Source: Xiphias gladius (taxonomy: Eukaryota > Chordata > Actinopteri > Istiophoriformes > Xiphiidae). Taken from it: a stretch of DNA of 64,000 nucleotides. Shown here one piece after another: positions 25,226-36,500 of the stretch. How positions within the stretch are numbered: the stretch's first letter is position 1; each line of letters begins with the position of its first letter. The translations under genes and the position numbers were made by a program. The stretch is from positions 18,906,699 to 18,970,698 of the forward strand of contig NC_053407.1 of assembly GCF_016859285.1 (NCBI RefSeq), in the 5' to 3' direction. A model generated the notes under the pieces. The model searched no databases. It saw nothing but the letters and a program-made list of their open reading frames with translations, and was not told where the DNA came from.

Positions 25226-25466
25226 TTCGGCGATCTTTGTTTTCCCTCCGCATGAAATATTTTTGGCCTCTTTGAAAAGAATAAGAAGATAATTATGGGT
25301 GAAACGCAAGAAAAAAGAAAGAAAAAAAAAAACACACACGGGGAGGAAGTCCTGTCAGCTGACAACAACATCCGCCCAAACGATTTCAGAATAAAAGTTC
25401 AATGTCAAAGGCAGGAGGGAAAATAAGATCGGAAAATTCAGAGGGAACAACAAACGGCAAATATTT

Positions 25467-25472
25467 TTTATT
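25467..25472 (-). terminator. cd151: cd151 poly(A) signal
   Basis: A minus-strand AATAAA lies about 430 bp after the expected cd151 stop and just before the gatd1 5' region. It is the only canonical hexamer in the gap. Confidence 0.6.
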
Positions 25473-25895
25473 TGCGTTCCAACAAACAAACAATTATTTC
25501 TATATTCATTTTTAAATTATAACACTGTGTGACATACATAAAAACAAACAAAGAAACAAAACATGGATAAACAACAACACCGACACTGTTTGCGACATAA
25601 AATACTTTAAAACGAAATGAAATTAAAGCTTCAGTTACAAGTTCATCCACACATCATTAGCATTAAAATGAGCGGGAAAACGCTGAAAGCATGCGTTAGA
25701 ATTTGCAGAAAAAGAACAGTGCTGTCCAGCAGCATTACAGTAGCTCTAGTGTTTGTATTCTGAAAATCATCACGTGGTGTTTGGAGGCGTGAACTTCACA
25801 GCATCCACCAACTGTATAAATTATTTGGGGTATTAAAATTTCTAATCAAACATTTTACAATTCATGATGTGACACATTTTGTGATATTTGAGAAA

Positions 25896-28800
25896 TCAGT
25901 AAGGATCTTCTTTCAAGTTTTGATAAAGGCAGCAAGTAAACATCATCCCTACGAGCTGAAAGAAAAAAGACACAAGGAACTTTTTGGTTACACACTGCAC
26001 ACAGACACAACCACTGTTTACATACAGCTGCTGGTATTTTGCACAACATCAAGAGAATGGTCATGTTAACCAGTATTTTGCTAAGTGGTTATGGTTTTTA
26101 CCTGGAGAAATGCAATCCCAATGCCCACTGCACCGAGAATATACAGCTGACTCAGGATGAAATCCTCTAATTTCATGATGCAGCCTCCCTGAGAGCATGA
26201 GAAAGGGAAAGAAATTGAAATCTTGCTATAATTCAAGGTCTAGCCTGAGCCAAATGAACAACTCTACCCACCTCCACCTTGTAGATGTTGGAGGGATGGT
26301 CCCTGTGGCCGCAGAGCTCACTGGGAGTTTTACAGCAGCTATCAGGAACGAGACGCTTATTATCTTCAGCCTGGATCCACACGCTGTCTCTCCAGTCTGA
26401 AAAATTGTAACTGCCACAACACTTAAACTGAGAGGATGCCAGTAAAGGGAGGAACAGAGGAAAGAAAAAAAGATTAGATAGTTGTGAATTATATTCACAT
26501 GCAGGCTAAAGGGGCAGTCATTTCAAAGTCTCTGTCAAACTGAAACTGAAACTTAAATCACTGAGTTTTTCTCAGTCATTGAAGTGGTGTTGCTGTGATT
26601 CAAATGTGCGGTATCACTTCCACACCTCCTGCTGAAGCTTGTCCACAGCCTGCGTGACGCTCTCCTCCCCCGGCTGCTGGTATTTCTGCTGCATGGTCAC
26701 CTTCAGGTTCTGTCTGAGCTCCTCATCCAGCTGTGAGACAGCAGAAGCACTTCAGTGATTGCTCGGGAAAAAAATATGTCACCATCCATAAAAATAGCCC
26801 CTTGTCAAATTTCTATTTCCTCCCCGTAACATTCCACTGTACCTTTGTAATGCCTGCACATAACTCAAAATATATGTGCACAGATCCTCTGAACCCACTC
26901 CCTGTTTCCTGAGCATTCTTGAAATTGATTTGCGAATATAAATGGTTTTGTTTCTTGACTGACAAAGTGCAAAGAGTGAAGATGAACCATCATATATCAA
27001 CCTGTCAGAGAAACAGTTTGATATAAAATGGAAAGAGGTGGCAGCAGATTACCTGGTAGCAGAAAGGGAAACACTGGAGCCAGAAAAGGGGGAAAGAAAG
27101 AAAGGTGTGAGAAGGACGGAAAAACAGGACAAATGAAGAACATGCACAGAGATGCATGCAGAGAAGATTTCGCAACAGAGAGGTCGGCAACTGAAGCATT
27201 CCATGGAGGGGGGTAAAAAAAAAATCTGACATGATGGAGGAAAAGCAAAGGTGTTTGAAATAACATAAAAGGATAGTGAAATGGCAGAAAAATCACATAA
27301 AATACAAGCAGAAAGAAAAAACTGTCAGAGTTGTAATTGTTGCAAAATTTAAAATAAACAGAAGGGAATAAACATAATAATGAAAAACTAATATCACAAA
27401 TAAACAAAAATATATGAAAAAGAATCAATCACAAAGTACAAATACGTCACCTCTTGGTAGTTTACATAGGCCAGCACACCAGCAATGATTTCCAGCAGGA
27501 AAATACAGAGCAACAAGATCAGGTACTGTAGAAAAGAGACAGGAAATGAAAAAGAACAAAGCTGTAAATAAACTTCAGTTGGAAAAGATAAATTCCAGCA
27601 TTTTTCAGTACAATTCTGTGCTAAAGTGTGACCTTAAATATGACTTTAAATATGACATCAGCACTGAAACGATCTGTGCCCGACTCAAAAAAACAAAAAG
27701 AAGTTATACTCTAGAGAATAACTGATTTAACTGTGGGAAAGAAAGTTATTCTTCACAAAGGTCGTGGCAAATATGCTTGTGAAGTTTTGCTTCAGTATTA
27801 TATCCTCTCACTGCGTCTGTCTCTCTCACACTCCTCAGTCCAAGCAGCCGCTTGTGATGCCCCCCATTCCTCTGGCATGAGCTGCACTCTAAATCTAAAC
27901 TCTTAAAGACATACTCTGCATGACTTTGTCTGTTATTTCTGACAGCCATGCCTGTCTGACATAATGGGCTGCACTGAATGCAGGCAGACGAGACAGAAGG
28001 TCACCAAGGATTAACTTTCAATACACGCAGACCAAGACCGCTATGTGTGTATAAACAGGAACTTTAAGTCTTTCCTTGGTGTCTGAGTCCACATAATTAC
28101 ATGGGGTTAATGCTTTGGTGGAGTGGAGTGAAATAAAACAACCAAGGTTTTAATAAAACATTTCTCTGCTTTAGGGCCGTGTTTTGTGTGACTGATCCAC
28201 CTTACCGCAATCAAAAGACTCTTCTTCTCCTTCAGAGTAGCACAGCATCCGATTATCCCGGTCACTACGACGATGACCCCAGCGGCTATCAGGATGTAAG
28301 CTGAGGCTGAGTAAAAGCTGGAGTTCAGTAAACTGATGTAGTCGCTCTTTTCCACCAGAGTCCAAACTCCCACCGCCAGCACAGCTCCTCCTGCCAGCTG
28401 AAAGAACGTATCGTTATCAGCTCAATTCAAACCAGAAGGAAGTAAAGGTTCTGATGTAAATAAACTTTCGGATAGTCTCTGAAGTACACACTCTATGGAG
28501 TATTTTTTTCTTGGCTCCACATTAACGACTGTAACTACTGCAAAAATTGTAAACACTAAATGATACTGCTTTAAATACTGTTTAAAGGAACTACATAAAG
28601 CATGATATTGCATAATATACATATTTTATAGAATATATGTAGGGAATACATTGTAAGTTGGAACAGTATAAATTGTGTAAGCTGAGTAGTGTTTCAGTGT
28701 CATTAAATGAAAGTCCTATTTAATATCTGTAGTATCTGAAGCAAAGCTTGAAATTAATGCTCCATGTAAAAGTCAATTATTACGTCTAACGGTACTATTA

Positions 28801-28970
28801 ATCATCACAGAACCAATAGATCCTTTAACAGAAGGGTTTGTTTTCTAAAATTTTGTGAATATCTTAACATTTTCTCGTTAACTTACCCAGAAAAGAATAT
28901 TGAAGAGAAATAGTAGATATTTCAGACAAATTGTCCCACAGGTGTGAGTTTTATTACCTCGAGCTTCCAT
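25896..28970 (-). CDS. cd151: Tetraspanin CD151, with an apparent one-base frame break
   Basis: CD151 partners laminin-binding integrins (alpha3beta1, alpha6beta4) in membrane microdomains. Exons: 28970-28887, 28397-28206, 27525-27451, 26730-26626, 26427-26272, 26189-26102 and 25955-25896. Family features: an N-terminal [18 protein letters not shown] helix, [29 protein letters not shown]3 [17 protein letters not shown], and a large extracellular loop with KCCGS, DSCCKT, LCGH and GGC. The last exon ends [13 protein letters not shown]. Six exons fit phase exactly, but the sixth is 88 bp where 87 are needed: four T (minus strand, 26160-26163) stand where three would give [22 protein letters not shown]-type TM4. 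As written, the frame shifts at about residue 214 and runs to a stop at 25855-25857 (266 residues). A sequence error or a recent mutation are both possible. A non-coding first exon probably ends at 29992. Confidence 0.92.
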
Positions 28971-30542
28971 TCTGAAATAAAAAAAAACTGACACGTTAGC
29001 ACACTGTACAACACAGAAATCATCACCAAATGAAAAACTTCCTGAGAAGACCGGATTTCACAGTTGAATCTCCCCTTAAAGAATGAACACAAGATGCTCA
29101 GAGAGCAGGGTCATACCCTCCAACACTCTCATGCTACACTTGAGATTACTTTCACACAACTTTCTGTTACTACACTTGCATGACGGCAAGCTAAAGCCTA
29201 TAAAATCTGGCTGACACGGGTCTGTTGTGGCATAGATACCCACAGGAATTCCCTCCTTCAGTCTGCTTTGGTTCCACCTTTGGCGTGAGAAGGTGATATA
29301 CCGGGTTCTCAAACATAACTACAGTACATTTGAGCTTTTCTGACAAAATGCCCTTTTTTTTACGGTTCTATATGTATTAACTTTGAATATCATTATACAG
29401 TAGACCAAAAATAAAATGTGGTGCATCTCAAACTTGCAAAAAGTTGGCGTAACACAGCAATGGAAAGAGCTCACTGATGAAATCAAATATGTTGTGGGGA
29501 AAACATACTTAACTTGTGTCACGTGTCATCCAGCAGGCAGATATATATATGTCCCCCATCTCAGTAATTTATACTGATCTTCTCACACTCCAGTGATATA
29601 CTATTGACTTTTAGCTATTTACTCGATGAATTATTCAAAGTCTGTTTTTATCCCAACCTGAGCTGATCTACTTCTATTTTAAGAAAAGCTGCAACTTGCA
29701 GCATCATGAGAGATAGTGACTGTAAGTTCTAGGTATTAGTGGACCTCTCTCTTTATAAAGAAATCAACTAAAAGTGAAAAGGTAAAAGGACAATAGATAT
29801 AAAATAACAAGCTTATTTAAAACAAACTCAGAAGAAGATACTTTCTGGGCAGTGAGACAAAAATACTCCATGTGTGAATGTGATCGTCCGGAAAAACAAA
29901 ATCTCCTAATGGTCATATTCAGTTATTTTTAACTCGTTGTGTCATGGAAAAAAAACTGCCCTGCCTTTCCGCTGAGACCAAATACTCCTACCTGATTTTA
30001 GGTGGTGGGCCCTCCAGGATGTAGATTATCGGGTTAACGTCTTCCGAGCTCCCGCTAACCCCAGTGTCAGTGTGCTACTGTCTCTGAAGGTTAACTGCAA
30101 CAGTGGAAGTTCTCAGTTGACGCTCAGACCCGAGCCTCCTTCTCGAGCGTCTGAGCGCCTGTCCTCTTTTGGCACAACAGGCAGCTCAGCCCTCCACGAG
30201 ATATGTAGAGTACATGTCTGCCCCCAGCTGGTTTCTCACGCACATGAGCTTTTTTGGCACTAAAAACAAATGCTTAGCCTATGAGGGACTGTTCAAAAAG
30301 GGTTTGAAAAAAAAAAACTATAAGAACAGAGCAGCCATCAAAAATGACTTTTATTGGATGGATTATAAAGAAACATAACAACATGTGCAAACCTTACAGG
30401 TACAGTTCAGTAAACTTGTTCACAGACAAAATGGCGCTGTCGGCCCCCAAGACAGACGGTATATGTAATGCCACTGAGCCATGGTGTGGACACTTCAGAA
30501 TTTTTCAGTAAAGAGTCTTTTCATTCGTCTTTCCTCTTCTGT
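28971..30542 (-). other. cd151 5' intron and non-coding exon; cracr2b 3' UTR
   Basis: An intron separates the cd151 ATG exon from a likely non-coding exon ending with donor CAG|GTAGGAG at 29992; its start (before about 30200) is undefined. From about 30335 to 30542 lies the short 3' UTR of cracr2b. The rest is AT-rich, with no supported exon. Confidence 0.5.
30350..30355 (-). terminator. cracr2b: cracr2b poly(A) signal
   Basis: A minus-strand AATAAA lies about 190 bp after the cracr2b stop. It puts the cracr2b 3' end within a few hundred bases of the cd151 promoter. Confidence 0.6.
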
Positions 30543-33500
30543 TTATGTACAGCAGCCTCTTCTAGATGTTTCCTCAGTCAGTAAAAGTGCATCTACATAT
30601 TGTCGATCATTCTGGGCAACCAACATCCTAAAATTAATGAAATTATGCAATCATTGTTCAGCAGAAACCACAATGTTTGATAACAGAAATTATTTTCCAC
30701 TTTACAGCACTGATCCTGCTGCCTTGTGTCTTCTCAGGTTTATGACAAAATTAATATGAGAGAAACTATTAGGAACAACCCATTTGTAACTGATAATGGT
30801 AGACTAAATATGAGTAAATCATCTAGCAAAAATATTAATGTTATTTGAAGACATCATCTTAGGCTCTGGGAAATCGCGATGGCTGTTTTTCAAAAACTGC
30901 TGAAAGTGCAAACTGATGCCTCAAAAAAATATATATATAGTTGACCCAACACTTCTCTGTCACACAGTCAAAAAAAAAATGATAAAACTGAATTAATTGT
31001 AACCATCATGAAGGCAGGATTTATTGTTGGACTGTTGTATTAGACTGCATTAGTTTAGTTGGGTTTACATTCTAAACTGGCAACTGTGTGTGGCTACAGT
31101 TACACATACAGCGACAGGTTCAGGGTATTAACAAAATGTAAAGAAAAACGATGTCATACCCAGCCAGGTGAGTCATCATCTCTTCCATGTTACATCCGGT
31201 CTTGGCACTGCACTCGTAGAACAGAACTTTGTGCTGCTGTATTAACCAGTGAACAACATTTTATTTCATTTATCTGAATTTTGGATTTTTCTTCCTTGGC
31301 AGAAACATTATGAGAAAATCCCTTTTTTTCCACAACTCAAGTTGTTTGAATATTCAAAGCACCTCACCTCTGCCAGCCTCTGCCCCTCCCCTGTTGTCAC
31401 TTTTCTGCCAAGTCCGTCTGCCAGATCCAGCTTGTTCCCCAGTAGCATTAACACTGTACCTTCACTCATCTTCTCCTGGGACACAGAACGGGTTACAGCA
31501 AAGATTTTTTTGTATGCATTAGTGTTAAAAACTGAGGTAAACCTATCCAAACTGTGATGTTACATTATCCAGAAGAGAATCTGACAAAAATAGCCTGAAT
31601 AATAAATAAAAGTAATACTAAAGTAAATACTTCACTCAGATCAATCAGATGGTAGTTGTGTCTACTGAGATTCCTTTTGTACTGTGGTCTAAATAACTTG
31701 CATATTCAAATGTGGGTAAACTGTTTTACATGTTTTTTCATCCAACCATCCATGACATCTCCACCTGCTCACCTTCACAGAGTCCATCCATCCTCTCACC
31801 GCTGTGAAGGAGGGGGAGTGAGTTATGTCATACATGGCAAGGATGCCATCGGCCTTTCGGTAGTACTGCTCTGTGATGCTGCGAAACCTGAAGGAGGAAT
31901 CCGTAGAAGAAATGAGAAACATTAACGCGCAAAAAGAAAAACGGAGTTATCTGGTGACAAGAGATACGATTCTACGGCTCGGATGGTATTGTCTGGGATA
32001 TGTAAGGCTACAAAAAAAAACCAAAAAGACAAAACAAAACAACAAAAAAAAAGCACATGGCTGGTGAACATGAGAATAAGCTCTGTTGTATCTGACCTCT
32101 CCTGTCCTGCAGTGTCCCAAAGCTGCAAGGTGATGGTGGTGGAGCCCACAGTTAAAGTCTTCATCTGGAAGTCTATACCTAAAAATAAGAGAGGTCCCGG
32201 GTTTCATATTTTACTTATGCACTGACAAGCAAGTCAATCATTGAGAAAGAGTGATAGCAACTGAAAACCTTACCAACGGTAGCACTCATTTTACTGTGGA
32301 AGCGTCCTGTGCAGTAGTGCTGGATGAAGGAGCTCTTACCCACATCTGAGTTACCCAAGAATACCACCTTGAACACTCGCTGAGGACTGACACCTTTGCT
32401 CTAAAATTCAGGCAAAAGGCCAAACTTAACAATTTGATTTAAAAATAAATTTTTTTTTTCTATCTCATTAAGAGGGAGCACATTTTTGCCAAAGATGTAT
32501 GAAAATCTGTGCTCTGTCATTGCTGTGCAGACTACGAAAGCCTCAGAACATTATCTTCATCATCATTGCTGCTGCTGTTGTTAAATTGATAGTTTTATGA
32601 TAAATTGTGTATATTTTTAGACTTAATTCATTCCCTACCTGAGTTTGACTCTGGTCAACATTTTCACACCTGACTCTACATGACGGTTGCTGTCTCTTGG
32701 ATGTATCTTTGACCTCTTTGTCTTTGTCCTGTTCCAACTCACCAGATGAGCTGAGCTGTCTTCAGAATCAATGAATACACAAAATTAGTGGCTTCCTAGG
32801 GAAATATTACTTACTGCAGAGATGATAAATGTGATATCAGATGCAGTTAATTATACAAACCTTTTCAATGGCCTGTCTTGCAGCAAGTAGTTACCTATGA
32901 CTGACCCTTTCTTCTGCAAAGTCTTTGTGACATTTGGATTCTAAAAAGGTTTTTTGTGGAAAGTGAGGCAGAAGAAACGAGTAGCATTAAGATTTCTACT
33001 GTCTTGAATAGATATTTATAGTGTTAGATAAACAGATGTGCTATGGTAGGTATCCAAGGATTAATAATTAACACTGTCTTCTCTGTAGTCATACCAATTG
33101 TTTTACATAGGCAGATTATTTGGTACATTTAAAAAGCAAAGATTCAGTCCAATAGTGACATTTATTCGTCTACAAAAGCAGTTTAAAATCATTATCATTC
33201 ATCAGCACTACACTTATTTAATCATAAATTATATGACAAGGAAAAAAATAGGAAATAACCAACAGGGGTTCATTGTGTTTTAGTTTCTTGAATTAATGTT
33301 TTGTGTTCTTTTGTCAGATTCTTTGTTCAGAAACCTAAATATTTGATTGAGAGACTCATGGAAGCTCTAATCCAAAAATATGTAATATAACAGCTTTGGG
33401 AAAATGGCCATATTAACTTTCAAAAGGAATGTGGATGGGATAAAAGGGAACCTGGTAAGAGATGCTAGATTAACACTCCTTGGAAAATTGTGATTAACAT

Positions 33501-36500
33501 TAGGGCTTTATTAGTTTGGTAAATACTGACCCACTTTAGTCCACCTGTATAAATAGTGCTATGTACAGTATCAATGATAAACATATATGACACTATTTCC
33601 TTCAGTGTGTCCTTGACAAAGGACAGAATAAATGTCTTTTCAACAAAAATCTTTCACTTCACTAACCACATCAGCAAAAGAATAAAAAGAAGAAAAAAAA
33701 CAACATTGCAGACATGCAAAACTCCTACACAGTGTCAGTGACATTTACACGAGTTCAGTTAATAACCAGACAATAACAGCTGCCGATATAAATAATCATT
33801 GTCCAGAGGATGGAATAAAGCATGACGCCATTCCAGGACTTAGCTCAGGGAGATAAATCTGCTGTGTCCATGGGGCACAAAGGTCCTCACTGAGGTAATA
33901 AGTTAATGGTGGAGCAGGAAGGACAGAGTGTCCGTGACTAACCCTCTTCTGAGACTGTTGGGCATCTTTCTCATCTCGCAGCCTTTTGTTCATGTCCCTG
34001 ACACAAAAAGAGAAAAACGCTTAGGCAAATTCTCACAATGATGGATCCATGTTTGGAGTGGTGAATGGTCGAATGAAATAAAGATGTAGAATACACACAC
34101 TGGAATTACATTAACTGCTTTTCAGGTACAGTTTCAGGTTATTTTTACCCACAAGTTCTTGTCAAGAAATTTCGTTCATCATCACCTCAAACGAACTTGA
34201 CTGAAACAGCAAACAGCAGCAATTTCGACTTACCTCAACAGCTCCAGTTGTCTTAAGAGGCTATCCTTCTCTTTTTGCATGTTCCTTGACACCTTCATCA
34301 CGTTTCTACAGTGAAGCAAACAAGAGATTGCTTTTGTCATGCTATTTTTGTCATTGTAAACAAACCCCATAAATAGGGGTAACAGCCAAAACCAACGATA
34401 AAGAGGTGTTACTAAGTGCTGCCTATGTAACAGAAGCTTGACATATCTTATTTCTTCTGTTCTATAGAGCTCCATTGTTGTCCAAAAACTATTAAAAGCA
34501 CGCCAGCTCATTAGTCTCACGTACGCATATGCAATACGCATTAATCCATGACAGAAAATAGTCCCCAACAAAAATACTATTTACTTCTTCTGTTTGAGTG
34601 ATGCTTGCTAAAAAATTACAGTGCCCAGCTTTATTAGGTTATTACTTGTCAACCTTTTTTTAAAAAAAAAAAAAAATGAAACTACACGTTTGTGAGCTGT
34701 TTTTAAAGATTTATGTCTGCAGTGGAAACAAGTGAGCTTAAGGCTGGATACCACCAACAGGGTGGGGAAGTATTGAGAGATGGATAATACATTGTTGTTT
34801 TGATCTATTCATGCCATTTGTTGAAAAATAAAAGACTTATGCCAGCCTTATCCTTTAAGAAACCCCTGGTATCCTTCTACATACTATCAGATGATCTGCC
34901 AGGGACCTGGGATGAATTTTCACACTCAACCGAACCCCAAAAGATTGTTTCCATGAATCTTATTTTCTCAACTTTTGGGTCTTTTTAAATTTGTCTGAAA
35001 TGGAAAGTTATGCGTGTTTGTATTTGATCTCACACTGGCTGTGGTGACTTTTTCCTGGGTGGGACAGTGGTGCAGTTGCCTCACAACAAGAAGGTTCTGA
35101 GTTCGAACCCCAGTTACACCAAAGGCTTTCCTGTGTGGAGTTTCCTCCAGGTTACTTTGTGAATCTAAATTGCCCGTAGGTGTGAATGTGAGCGTGACTT
35201 GTCTGTGTCTCTATGTCAGCCATGTGATAGACTGGCGACCTGTCCAGGATGTATCCTGCCTCTCGCCCAGTGTCCAGCCCCCCATGTGTTGTTTATTGCT
35301 CTGTTCTGGTTTTATAGCATTTTTTCTTTTTTCAAGAAGTGCTATTGAAAGAAAATGATCATCATTATTATATTTAGCTAAAAATCATGTTAGCCATACT
35401 ACAAAGAAAGACAGAGATTTCACGAATGAATCTCTGATCTAGAACTTGGACGTTCAGGCAGCTTTCTGTGTTGTTAGCCACTCACCTCTGTCTGGCCACT
35501 TGTTCCTGGGCAGCGTTGAGCTGCAGCAGGCTGAGCTGACCCAGAGCGGCCTGCAGCTGCTCTCTGCTGCTCTCCACCTGCTCCTGTAACTGGATGTTGA
35601 GGCTCCGCAGCTGCTGGTTCTGCTCCTTGATGTTTGCCTGCTCACAGCTGAGCTGCCGGATTCTGGTCTCCAGCTTAGGACAAAGACAGGCCCTGTCGAT
35701 TCATTCATTAAACTGTTGCACTCTTCAGACATAACATTAGTGACATTTGGATGCCTACCTCTTTCTGTTTGGTCAGTGTATTCTCCAGCTCTTGCTCCTG
35801 CATCCTCAGCTCCTCCTCAAGTTGTTGCCCTCTTTGCTTCTGTCTAATACTGTCCTTGATTTCACAATAAATTCATCAAATGCTATTATGATGATCACTC
35901 TTGTTAAATGGCACAAATGTTGGATTAAATAGCGCACATCTGTACCTGAGCAAGGTGTTTCTGTCTCTCCTCTCTGAGTTGATTTTCCATTTCTTCATAT
36001 ATGGACCGAACAACCTGATCATGTTCGCTCTCCCGTCTAAAACAGAAATAAAAAAAAAATATCAAAGTTGAATGAATGAATTTAAAAAATATATATATCT
36101 GAACACCCACAGTTAAATCTGGCAAAGTTAATGTGTTTAATTTTGTTGGGGAAGTTGGGACCTGCGTAAAGCTTGTTCCAGACTGTCTCTCTCTTTAAAG
36201 GAGTCCTGTAAATGGGACACTGCGTGGATCAGGACACCCTCCAGGACACTCAGCAGCTCTGGTCTGTCTCTCTGGAGTTCACACCACAGGGAACAGAGCT
36301 CTTGCTGACTGACACACAACACAGCACAACACCAACACACAACAGTTAAAAGACTGAGGATATATAACCTTAACAGCAAAGAATCACTCACATAAGTTAC
36401 AGTAAAGGCTCTGGGTTTACATGATAAACTGTAAATACAGTGTGTACATCCAGAGCATCACCTGCACAAAGTAAGATCCCTTTAAAATTTATCCCGCTCA

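Noticed and set aside
26997-27428. 143-residue minus-strand frame, hydrophobic and Phe-rich
   Set aside because: It lies in a cd151 intron and is the complement of an A-rich tract. The hydrophobicity follows from composition, and no splice or family evidence supports it.
29076-29312. Minus-strand 78-residue frame in the cd151 5' intron
   Set aside because: I considered a transposon-derived peptide, but no recognisable domain, termini or splice sites were found.
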